Below are positions 6,723 through 12,891 of a stretch of DNA of 12,891 nt, in pieces. Within the stretch, counting starts at the first letter, position 1, and every line of letters begins with the position of its first letter. The translations under genes were made by a program, and so were the position numbers. This stretch comes from JBDTRY01 sp039931435 (GTDB taxonomy: Bacteria; Acidobacteriota; Thermoanaerobaculia; Gp7-AA8), in contig JBDTRY010000095.1 in assembly GCA_039931435.1 (NCBI GenBank), forward strand, positions 1-12,891. Reading direction: 5' to 3'. The notes beneath the pieces were generated by a model. That model saw only the letters and a program-made list of their open reading frames with translations, did no database searches and had not been told where the DNA came from.

Positions 6723-8339
6723 CTATTCGAGTTTATCACCGCTCGTCGTTCTGCCAGGACCTTCGAGCGTCGGCGGTACATCGTAGATCTCGGCAAACCC
6801 CTCCCCGTTATGCTGTCTGACAACGACCGTCTCGAACTGCTTGCCGGAGCAGTGCAATGCGTTGCGGAAGGCGCGTGCGGTAGTAGGGACGTCGCGGACG
6901 TTGTCGGAAAGCAACACGAACAGACCGCCGTCACGAACTTCTGATTCCCAGGTTTTTCCACTATCGCCGCTCGTTGCTGATCGCTTCCAGAAGAGCGGTA
7001 CGGGCTCGATCCTGCCGTGGGAGAGGACGTAGAGTGAGAAGTTCGGTCCCCAGCTCACGATCCTGGGCGCTCGCTGCCTGGCGCGACGCTCAACTTCACG
7101 CTCGACGATGTCGATGCTGTTGGACCAGAGATCGACACCTCCGGTCGCTCGCAGCCCCCGCACAGTGCGCACGTCCCATGAGATCGCCCCGGCGGCATAG
7201 ATTGCCGCTACCCCGATGACCAGGCCCGACCGCGCCAGCCGCCCTCGACTGAACTGCGCTGCCCATCCAGCGACAGCGATGACCGCGATCGGGAGATACG
7301 CAAGAAAATGGTGGGGGCCAAGCGGCATCCGCGAAGTGAACGTCAGACTGATCGCGAGCAAGAGCCAGAGGGCAGCAAATCTCGTCCAGTGACCGCAGTC
7401 ACCTTCGTCCCCTCGCGGGTCCAGCAGCGCGGAAGAAAGCGCAATCAGTACAAGAACGGCGCAGAACAGGGTTTCGAATTCCGGACGTTGGCCAGATCCC
7501 CAGATGTAGCGCCGATGAGAGTCGTAGAAAACAACGTCGAGCATGACTCGGAAGCGATCGGCCACATGAGGAGTCCCGTGGCTTCCAGCAAGGGACATGT
7601 AGCTGAAGGTTCCTCCATGGGACAGAAGTTGATAGAGCACAAGCGGAAAGGCGCCAGTCAGACCGCCCGCGATGACGGGCATCGTCAGCCGTCGCCACGA
7701 ACGAAGCGCTGGTTCTCGAAACAGCACCAGCGTGATCGCCAGCGCGGCGGCCGGCCAGACGAAGTTTGCACGTGCCCAGCCGGCCACGCCGATCGTCGTC
7801 CCCAGCATGAAGGCAGAGAAGCGATCGCCCCGGGTGAGCAGATTGTTCAAGGCGATGAGCACGCCCCCCAACGCCAGCATGAGCAGAGGCAGACCGGTAC
7901 TGTCGAAAACCATGGCCGATACGTAACCGGGATGAATTGCCAGGATAGCCATGGCGGCGACGGCCGATCGCCGTCCGAAGCGGCGATCCATGAAGACCCC
8001 GACACCGGCGATCGCCCCGAAGCCCATCGCCAGACTGACCACTCGTGCCCAGAAAACACTCACACCTGTGATGGCAAACACGGGAAGAAGAATGTAGGTC
8101 TTCAACGACCCGTGATACGGCGTAGCCATCAACTGCAGGACCTGGTCACCCCGAAGCAGTCGAACGATCCCTTCGAGAAGATAGGCCTCGTCTCCCTGCA
8201 GGCCGGGGCCGGTGGCAGCGAAGGAAACGCCAATCAGAAAATAAATGGCAGAAACGATTGAGGTCGTAGTGAGAAAGGACAGGCTTCCCGTTGGCCGGAG
8301 AGTGATCGGCCCGCCCGGGACGGTGTGGCCGGCGTGCAA
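6723..8339 (-). CDS. GT39-like membrane glycosyltransferase lying between CoA-transferase subunit genes
   Basis: A 538-residue protein with a short N-terminal tail, a first membrane span (about 23-42), and then the acidic loop LQGDEAYLLEGIVRLLRGDQ. D50 and E51 sit where GT-C enzymes of the GT39/PMT type carry their catalytic acidic pair. About nine further hydrophobic segments run to about 388. Within them, SRMPLGPHHFLAYLP (336-350) recalls the conserved H-x-x-x-Y/L-P block of these transferases. The last 150 residues are polar and probably form a periplasmic domain. The start is TTG at 8339, 6 nt past the stop of subunit A. No ATG, GTG or other TTG occurs before residue 71, so the TTG is the only reasonable start. 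Its stop is 5 nt before subunit B. The frame is open and intact. Substrate unknown. Confidence 0.8.
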   Translation of the reverse strand: MHAGHTVPGGPITLRPTGSLSFLTTTSIVSAIYFLIGVSFAATGPGLQGDEAYLLEGIVRLLRGDQVLQLMATPYHGSLKTYILLPVFAITGVSVFWARVVSLAMGFGAIAGVGVFMDRRFGRRSAVAAMAILAIHPGYVSAMVFDSTGLPLLMLALGGVLIALNNLLTRGDRFSAFMLGTTIGVAGWARANFVWPAAALAITLVLFREPALRSWRRLTMPVIAGGLTGAFPLVLYQLLSHGGTFSYMSLAGSHGTPHVADRFRVMLDVVFYDSHRRYIWGSGQRPEFETLFCAVLVLIALSSALLDPRGDEGDCGHWTRFAALWLLLAISLTFTSRMPLGPHHFLAYLPIAVIAVAGWAAQFSRGRLARSGLVIGVAAIYAAGAISWDVRTVRGLRATGGVDLWSNSIDIVEREVERRARQRAPRIVSWGPNFSLYVLSHGRIEPVPLFWKRSATSGDSGKTWESEVRDGGLFVLLSDNVRDVPTTARAFRNALHCSGKQFETVVVRQHNGEGFAEIYDVPPTLEGPGRTTSGDKLE

Positions 8340-8345
8340 GAGGTA

Positions 8346-9041
8346 TTAATCGCTCCTGACGGTTTTCTGCTCGATCCGCTTCTGGCGGGGGGCGACGACC
8401 AGTCGATTTACGAAAATACCGGGTGTATGCACATGGTCCGGATCGAGTTCGCCGACCTCAACCAGTTCCTCCACTTCAGCCACACAGATTCGGCCCGCGG
8501 TCGCGGCCATGGGATTGAAGTTTCGAGCGGTTTTTCGAAAAACGAGATTCCCGAGCCGGTCACCTTTCCACGCAGCAACCAGTGAGAAATCACCGACGAT
8601 ACCTCGCTCCATTACATAGGTTTTCCCATTGAATTCGCGGGTCTCTTTTCCCTCGGCCACGACGGTTCCGAACCCGGCTGGAGTGAAGAAGGCAGGAATT
8701 CCGGCTCCTCCCGCGCGCATTCGTTCCGCAAGCGTTCCCTGCGGCACGAACTCGACGTCCAGCTCGCCTGCCAGGAACTGCCGTTCGAACTCGCCGTTCT
8801 CCCCTACATACGACGAAACCATTTTGCGGATCTGGCGTGTCTGAAGGAGAAGACCCAGACCCCAATCGTCGACTCCGGCGTTGTTCGATACACAGGTGAG
8901 GTTTTTCGCGGCGGTCCGTACCAGGGCCGCGATGAGGTTCTCGGGAATTCCGCAGAGACCGAAGCCACCGACGACAAAGGTCATGCCATCGGCAACATCG
9001 CGGAGCGCCTCATCTGCCGAGCTGACGACTTTGTCGATCAT
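8346..9041 (-). CDS. scoA: 3-oxoacid CoA-transferase subunit A
   Basis: The alpha subunit of the same family I CoA-transferase as the product of 6061-6717. The 231 residues open with a short helix and the CoA-binding signature VVGGFGLCGIPENLIAAL (23-40). They continue with LTCVSNNAGVDDWGLGLLL, SSYVGENGEFERQFLAGELDVEFVPQGTLAERMRAGGAGIPAFFTPAG and TYVMERGIVGDFSLVAAWKGDRLGNLVFR, all typical of ScoA/AtoD at normal length. The start is ATG at 9041, with AGGA about ten bases upstream. It is the first gene of the minus-strand cluster and has a candidate extended -10 promoter. The enzyme would use acetoacetate or a similar short 3-oxoacid, and specificity is not readable. atoD is an alternative name. 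Confidence 0.93.
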   Translation of the reverse strand: MIDKVVSSADEALRDVADGMTFVVGGFGLCGIPENLIAALVRTAAKNLTCVSNNAGVDDWGLGLLLQTRQIRKMVSSYVGENGEFERQFLAGELDVEFVPQGTLAERMRAGGAGIPAFFTPAGFGTVVAEGKETREFNGKTYVMERGIVGDFSLVAAWKGDRLGNLVFRKTARNFNPMAATAGRICVAEVEELVEVGELDPDHVHTPGIFVNRLVVAPRQKRIEQKTVRSD

Positions 9042-9063
9042 GCGAGGGAGTCCTGACGAGACG

Positions 9064-9072
9064 ATAGTACCA
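9064..9072 (-). promoter_or_regulatory. possible extended -10 promoter of the scoA cluster
   Basis: The minus strand reads TGGTACTAT: a TG one base before TACTAT, which differs from TATAAT at two positions. No good -35 is present. The start would be near 9057, giving a short leader before the ATG at 9041. Confidence 0.35.
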
Positions 9073-9193
9073 AAGGAAGGCTTTTCGGGCTGCGATTGCG
9101 GCCGATATCTCGAACGGGAAGGCAGCCAGACGCTCTACGCAGAGCATGCGACGTGACGGCCGGGCGGGGCAAGTGTTGCAGGCGACCGCGAAG

Positions 9194-9256
9194 GTAGAAG
9201 AGATCCTTGGCTCGACGCTTCAGGGATGACACGCGTTACTCGTGCGGCTCATCCCC
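9194..9256. repeat. dispersed repeat copy in the thiolase-scoA gap
   Basis: On the minus strand, TGTCATCC (9229-9222) is followed by AAGGATCTCTTCTAC (9208-9194). The latter is a 15-base match to 12802-12816, where the same TGTCATCC also precedes it. Adjoining it, GGGATGACACG (9223-9233) and CGTGCGGCTCATCCC (9241-9255) form an imperfect inverted repeat. The 279-bp gap (9042-9320) also has a small hairpin GCTCT-ACGC-AGAGC at 9132-9145 and no gene. Confidence 0.6.
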
Positions 9257-9320
9257 CGTTCACGATGACAGGTCCGTTCGGCGCCGCGAATCAAAAGCCC
9301 GTCGCCCTGCCCCCTCTCGC

Positions 9321-10499
9321 CTACATCATCTCCACGATCATGGACGTCGCTTCCCCGCCTCCGTTACAGATCGCCACCAATCCGCGTTTCAATCCCCGGT
9401 CGGCAAGAGCGCTGAGCAGAGTAACGAGGATGCGCGCACCGCTGGCGCCGATCGGGTGACCGAGGGCAACCGCGCCGCCGTTCACGTTGATCTTGTCCGC
9501 CGGGATTCCGGCGTCTTTCATTGTGGCCAGAGCAACGGCGGCGAACGCTTCGTTCACCTCGACGAGGTCCATCTCGCCGATCGAGAGCCCGGCCTTGTCC
9601 AGAACCTTGCGGATGGCGCCGCCGGGAGCTGTTGTGAACCACTCCGGCTCCTGCGACATCGTGGCCTGAGCGACAATACGCGCAATCGGTTTCCATCCGT
9701 TTCTCTCGGCGTACTCCGCGGAGGTGATCACCAGCGCTGCCGCCCCATCACTGAGTTTGGACGAGTTCGCGGCCGTAACCGTTCCGCCGTCCCGTTTGAA
9801 CGCAGGTTTCAGCGAGGCCATCTTTTCCAGCGGCGCCGCGAACGGTTCCTCGTCGTCCACCACCATGGAGGTACCCTTCTTCCCTTCGATAGTGACGACA
9901 CCGATTTCGCGCTTGAATCGCCCTTCTTTCACAGCATCCTGAGCGCGACGGTAAGACTCGAGGGCGAACGCATCCTGTTCCTCGCGCGTAAATTGGTACT
10001 TTTCGACGCAGGATTCTGCGCAGTTACCCATGTGCTTGTCGCCATAGGGATCCCAGAGGCCGTCGTGAATCATCAGATCGATGGCCCTGGCGTTGCCCAT
10101 GCGAAAGCCGCTGCGTGCCGCCGGAAGTGCGTAGGGAGCATTGGACATCGACTCCATCCCACCGGCGACGGCCAGCTCGTATTCCTCGCAACGAATGTCG
10201 TTCGCCGCAGACATTACAGCGCGCAGTCCCGAGCTGCAGACTTTATTGAGCGTAATGGCTCCGGCGCTGACAGGGATGCCCGCGGCGATGGCCGCCTGAC
10301 GAGCGGGTGCCTGTCCAACACCGGCCTGAAGAACGTTGCCCATGATCACGTTCTGCACCTGGTCTGGTTGCACTCCCGAGTTTTCCAGCGCGCAACGGAT
10401 AGCGGCGGCGCCGAGCTTCGGCGCGCTCAGCGAGGAGAGCGCCCCCTGGAATGAACCAATGGGAGTGCGAGCCGCACCGAGAATGACGATCTCTTTCAT
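9321..10499 (-). CDS. atoB: Acetyl-CoA acetyltransferase (thiolase)
   Basis: A 392-residue degradative/biosynthetic type II thiolase that interconverts two acetyl-CoA and acetoacetyl-CoA in the cytoplasm. All catalytic features are present at the textbook positions: the acyl-accepting C88 in NKVCSSGLRAVM, H348 in NGGAVALGHPIGASG, and C378 in AICNGGGEATS near the C-terminus. The N-terminal block IVILGAARTPIGSFQGALS is the family signature. The start is ATG at 10499, with AAGGAG (10510-10505) five bases upstream. It is divergent from lat and 279 bp upstream of scoA on the same strand, so a shared role in acetoacetate/acetoacetyl-CoA metabolism is likely. A slightly longer-chain substrate range, or a role in polyhydroxyalkanoate synthesis (phaA), is possible, but no phaB or phaC lies nearby. 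Confidence 0.95.
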   Translation of the reverse strand: MKEIVILGAARTPIGSFQGALSSLSAPKLGAAAIRCALENSGVQPDQVQNVIMGNVLQAGVGQAPARQAAIAAGIPVSAGAITLNKVCSSGLRAVMSAANDIRCEEYELAVAGGMESMSNAPYALPAARSGFRMGNARAIDLMIHDGLWDPYGDKHMGNCAESCVEKYQFTREEQDAFALESYRRAQDAVKEGRFKREIGVVTIEGKKGTSMVVDDEEPFAAPLEKMASLKPAFKRDGGTVTAANSSKLSDGAAALVITSAEYAERNGWKPIARIVAQATMSQEPEWFTTAPGGAIRKVLDKAGLSIGEMDLVEVNEAFAAVALATMKDAGIPADKINVNGGAVALGHPIGASGARILVTLLSALADRGLKRGLVAICNGGGEATSMIVEMM

Positions 10500-10526
10500 T
10501 GAATCTCCTTTTGCCGTACGACCGGC

Positions 10527-10535
10527 AGTCTAACA
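10527..10535 (-). promoter_or_regulatory. possible thiolase promoter (extended -10)
   Basis: The minus strand reads TGTTAGACT, a TG-N-TAnAnT arrangement about 28 bases before the ATG. No convincing -35 is visible, so this is weak. Confidence 0.28.
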
Positions 10536-10579
10536 AGCGCCCGGGAGCGACGAGCGCGGCAACCGTACCCGCAGCACGC

Positions 10580-10591
10580 TGCAGTACTGCA
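10580..10591. promoter_or_regulatory. 12-bp palindrome, candidate operator between divergent genes
   Basis: TGCAGTACTGCA is a perfect palindrome in the 242-bp gap between the divergent thiolase and lat genes. It lies upstream of both candidate promoters, about 54 bp from the lat -10 and 45 bp from the thiolase -10. The position suits a dimeric regulator controlling both directions. The regulator is not identified and none is encoded in the window. Confidence 0.4.
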
Positions 10592-10644
10592 ACAATCCCG
10601 CTCGATCTCTCGGCCGGGGGGTTACGCCACAGCAACGCGCCCGT

Positions 10645-10650
10645 TATAAT
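10645..10650 (+). promoter_or_regulatory. likely lat -10 element
   Basis: A perfect TATAAT in a GC-rich gap, with only TTACGC (10622-10627) at the -35 distance. Transcription would start near 10657, giving an 85-nt leader to the lat ATG. Confidence 0.45.
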
Positions 10651-10741
10651 GCCGCCGTCGACCTGAGAGCCAACGGCCGGAGCAAGTACCCCGCGCACCT
10701 GGCCTGCTCTTCCACCCGGCAACATTCTATTGAGGTGAATC

Positions 10742-12097
10742 ATGCCCGTTTCCACCATCACTGATCAACGCATCGTCATCCAGCCTGCCGATGTTCACAA
10801 AGTCCTGTCCCGGCACATGCTGGCCGATGGGTACGACATCGTCATGGACCTGTCGAAGTCAAAGGGAAGCTGGATGTTCGACTCGCGGCGGGGCCGGCGG
10901 ATGCTCGACTTTTTCTCGAATTTCGCTTCCTGTCCGATCGGCTACAACCATCCTCGGCTGGACAATCCCGAGTTCCGGCAACGGATCGCCGACGCTGCCC
11001 TGAACAAGCCCGCGAACTCCGACATCTACACGGTCTACATGGCTGAGTTCGTGGAGACGTTCTCACGCCTCGCTCTTCCTTCCGCGTTCAACAAGCATCT
11101 CTTCTTCGTGGAGGGCGGCGCCCTTGCCATCGAGAACGCCATCAAAACGGCTTTCGACTGGAAGATCCGGAAAAACGCCAGGAAGGGGAATGGATCGGAG
11201 AAAGGAACTCAGGTTCTGCACCTTCGCGAAGCCTTCCATGGGCGCAGCGGCTACACGCTTTCACTGACCAACACAGCCGATCCCCGCAAAACTCAAGGCT
11301 TCCCGAAATTCGACTGGCCGCGGATCGAAAATCCGAAACTGACATTTCCACTGACCGAAGAGTCTCTGGCCGATGCCGCCCGCCGCGAGGACCTGGCCAT
11401 CGCCCAGGCAAAGCAGGCTCTGGCCGATCGAACAGATGAGATCGCGGCATTCATCATGGAGCCCATTCAGGGTGAGGGCGGCGACAATCACTTCCGCCCC
11501 GAATTCTTCCGGGCCATCCGTCAGCTATGCGATGAAAACGAAATGCTTTTCATCCTCGACGAGGTGCAGTCGGGGGTCGGGCTCACCGGAAGGATGTGGG
11601 CCTTCGAGCACTATGGCATCGAGCCGGATATCATCTGCTTCGGAAAGAAGACCCAGGTCTGCGGTTTCGCATCGAACGATCGCATCTTCGATATCGACGA
11701 GAACGTATTCACGGTTTCCTCCCGCATCAATTCCACATGGGGCGGAAATCTCACGGACATGGTTCGGTCCCAGCGGTACTTCGAAGTCATCGACGAGGAG
11801 AATCTCGTGGAGAATGCCGCCCTCGTCGGTGCTGCCTTTGTTGATCAGCTCAGGGACCTGGCCACTCAGTTTCCGGACCTCGTTACGAACGTACGCGGGC
11901 TGGGACTGATGGCGGCATTCGACCTTCCCGGTGGCGACGTGCGCGATCGGGCCATTCAGGCCATGGAGGACGCCGACATGCTGGTCCTCGCTTCCGGTCA
12001 CCGCTCGATCCGCTTCAGACCAGCACTGAACATCTCCCTGGAGGAAGCGTCAGAAGGAGTTCAGCGCGTGGCCAGATCCCTGCAGTCAGTTCTCTGA
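10742..12097 (+). CDS. lat: L-lysine 6-transaminase (lysine epsilon-aminotransferase)
   Basis: A PLP-dependent class III aminotransferase that moves the epsilon-amino group of L-lysine to 2-oxoglutarate, giving aminoadipate semialdehyde and glutamate. The 451-residue sequence closely follows the mycobacterial Lat pattern as I recall it: ALNKPANSDIYTV (86-98), FFVEGGALAIENAIKTAFDWK (121-141), GTQVLHLREAFHGRSGYTLSLTNT (155-178), FPKFDWPRI (187-195), EPIQGEGGD (240-248), LDEVQSGVG (272-280), FGKKTQVCG (300-308) and NSTWGGNLTDMV (330-341). K302 is the expected Schiff-base lysine, D273 the residue contacting the PLP ring, and E245 the counterpart of the glutamate linked to substrate choice in Lat. 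The start is ATG with GAGGTGA (10732-10738) just upstream. It probably serves lysine catabolism or stress adaptation, since no beta-lactam genes are present. Confidence 0.95.
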   Translation: MPVSTITDQRIVIQPADVHKVLSRHMLADGYDIVMDLSKSKGSWMFDSRRGRRMLDFFSNFASCPIGYNHPRLDNPEFRQRIADAALNKPANSDIYTVYMAEFVETFSRLALPSAFNKHLFFVEGGALAIENAIKTAFDWKIRKNARKGNGSEKGTQVLHLREAFHGRSGYTLSLTNTADPRKTQGFPKFDWPRIENPKLTFPLTEESLADAARREDLAIAQAKQALADRTDEIAAFIMEPIQGEGGDNHFRPEFFRAIRQLCDENEMLFILDEVQSGVGLTGRMWAFEHYGIEPDIICFGKKTQVCGFASNDRIFDIDENVFTVSSRINSTWGGNLTDMVRSQRYFEVIDEENLVENAALVGAAFVDQLRDLATQFPDLVTNVRGLGLMAAFDLPGGDVRDRAIQAMEDADMLVLASGHRSIRFRPALNISLEEASEGVQRVARSLQSVL

Positions 12098-12125
12098 TCC
12101 GGGACCGAAACATATTCGCCACGGA

Positions 12126-12156
12126 GCCGTCTGAAACAACGAGTAAGAGAGACGGC
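12126..12156 (+). other. inverted repeat just ahead of the exported-protein gene
   Basis: GCCGTCT (12126-12132) and AGACGGC (12150-12156) are perfect inverted 7-mers with a 17-base loop. The repeat ends ten bases before the ATG at 12167, at the only Shine-Dalgarno-like bases (GGCAGG). It could partly mask the ribosome site or be a remnant terminator of lat. No U-run follows. Confidence 0.4.
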
Positions 12157-12166
12157 AGGTACGACG

Positions 12167-12631
12167 ATGAAACGGATGCTCGCAGTTCTGGCGCTGGGCT
12201 TTACACTTGCTCTTCCGTTGCTGGCTGAAGACAACAGCCCGGCCCCCGACTACTCACGCGAGAAACTGCTGCTCATTTTCCGCGACACCGACTTCACCAT
12301 CGCCGGAGTGACCACGCCCCTTCCCGAAGGCTTCTCCATGACGGAGTTCGGAACGGTCTCCTACAAAAAGAAGAGTCTCCTTGCCACGTTTCTTCCGCTC
12401 ATGCCCGTTCTGCAGGTCAACAGCGGCGCCTTCGGCCACGCTTATTCGGATCAGCCGGTCGATCCGTTCTATCTACTGAACGTGACGTTCCCCTATACGA
12501 ACAGGAACACGCCGGCGGGCCAGGCGCATGACGATCCGAACGCATCGATCAAGGAAAAATGGCAACGGAAGCATTACCGGAAAAAAATGTTGCTCCTGGT
12601 GCGGACGGAAAACTCGCGCGACAACGGTTGA
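12167..12631 (+). CDS. small exported protein of unknown function
   Basis: A 154-residue protein beginning with a clear Sec-type signal peptide: MKR, then a hydrophobic core LAVLALGFTLALPLL, and a likely cut after A20 (LLA-ED). No cysteine follows the cut, so it is not a lipoprotein. The mature part has a short region DFTIAGVTTPLPEGFSMTEFGTVSYKKK, a hydrophobic patch LLATFLPLMPVLQV (71-84) that may be a buried strand or a weak membrane helix, and a basic C-terminus. I do not recognise the family. It follows lat by 69 bp on the same strand, so cotranscription is possible, but nothing ties it to lysine metabolism. The start is ATG with only a weak AGG upstream. It has protein-like composition but no clear relatives by eye. 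Confidence 0.65.
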   Translation: MKRMLAVLALGFTLALPLLAEDNSPAPDYSREKLLLIFRDTDFTIAGVTTPLPEGFSMTEFGTVSYKKKSLLATFLPLMPVLQVNSGAFGHAYSDQPVDPFYLLNVTFPYTNRNTPAGQAHDDPNASIKEKWQRKHYRKKMLLLVRTENSRDNG

Positions 12632-12659
12632 CGGTCCGGAGTTGAATGTTCGGTATCGC

Positions 12660-12830
12660 GATCACCCTGAGCATCGAGGGAAGGAGCCCGGCATCCTGAG
12701 CGGGGACGGCACCCTGCGCGAGTCAACGATCATGTCATCCCGAACGAGCGAAGCCGGCGCCTGCGCCGGCGCTTGTCATCCTGGAGGGAGCGCAGCGACC
12801 GAAGGATCTCTTCTACGAGGAACGGGATGG
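12660..12830. repeat. cluster of dispersed TGTCATCC-type repeats
   Basis: Four degenerate units follow one another: TCACCCTGAGCATCGAGGGAAGGA (near 12662), GGCATCCTGAGCGG (near 12691), TGTCATCCCGAACGAGCGAAG (12733 onward) and TGTCATCCTGGAGGGAGCG (12774 onward), the last ending in AAGGATCTCTTCTAC. Between the last two is the near-perfect hairpin GCCGGCGC-CT-GCGCCGGC (12753-12770). Relatives are at 4080-4178 and 9194-9256. The 260-bp tail (12632-12891) contains no gene. Confidence 0.6.
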
Positions 12831-12857
12831 CAACCGGGAAGGTGGACGATCGCGGTA

Positions 12858-12881
12858 GGGACACCCGTTGCCGGGTGCCCC
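12858..12881. repeat. hairpin near the right edge
   Basis: CACCCG-TTGC-CGGGTG (12862-12877), extended by GGG and CCC beyond one mismatch, forms a strong stem-loop without a U-run. It may be another dispersed repeat or a terminator fragment; the window ends ten bases later. Confidence 0.4.
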
Positions 12882-12891
12882 CCGCACAGAG

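Noticed and set aside
7308..8261. 317-aa open frame on the plus strand opposite the 538-aa GT gene
   Set aside because: Very rich in Gln, Arg, His and Glu, which is the mirror of hydrophobic membrane codons; no motif and no ribosome site.
9207..10454. 415-aa open frame on the plus strand opposite thiolase
   Set aside because: It lies antisense to a thiolase with all catalytic residues, is rich in Arg, His and Asp as expected of a GC-rich shadow, and shows no family motif.
12660..12830. CRISPR array
   Set aside because: Units are degenerate, unevenly spaced and lack distinct uniform spacers, and there are no cas genes.

Overview
The window reads as chromosomal DNA of a GC-rich bacterium that has a 16S rRNA gene, the non-mevalonate isoprenoid pathway (IspG) and lipoprotein signal peptidase. 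The visible 16S 5' third, the use of GTG and TTG starts, the many GT-C type membrane glycosyltransferase-like proteins and the dispersed short repeats beginning TGTCATCC would suit Acidobacteriota or a neighbouring deep phylum. That placement is an inference from general appearance and is not secure.

Layout. Positions 1-299 hold the 5' end of a 16S rRNA gene on the minus strand, running off the left edge. It is preceded by a long leader (300 to about 635) with a boxA-like antitermination site and one or two promoters, then by a repeat-containing upstream region. Next comes a minus-strand GT-C/GT39-like membrane protein (846-2141). It is divergent from a plus-strand pair, ispG (2266-3423) and lspA (3507-4022, TTG start with a strong Shine-Dalgarno). 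A convergent gap (4023-4290) carries an imperfect long inverted repeat. A compact five-gene minus-strand cluster then runs from 9041 down to 4291: CoA-transferase subunit A, a 538-aa GT39-like membrane protein, CoA-transferase subunit B, a small membrane-anchored protein, and a 438-aa multispanning GT-C-like protein. Spacings are +6 and +5 nt followed by two overlaps. Upstream of it lies a minus-strand acetyl-CoA acetyltransferase (9321-10499), divergent from L-lysine 6-aminotransferase lat (10742-12097, plus). Last is a small exported protein of unknown function (12167-12631) and a repeat-rich tail to the right edge.

How the genes may work together. Thiolase and the A/B CoA-transferase interconvert acetoacetyl-CoA, acetoacetate and acetyl-CoA. 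Lat opens lysine breakdown through aminoadipate semialdehyde, a route that can end in acetoacetyl-CoA, so a shared lysine/ketoacid catabolic role is plausible but unproven. IspG makes isoprenoid precursors, from which polyprenyl-phosphate sugar donors of GT-C enzymes are built, but adjacency is the only link here. The most striking arrangement is the membrane glycosyltransferase-like gene lying between the two subunit genes of one CoA-transferase. No CRISPR array, transposase, tRNA or phage gene was seen.
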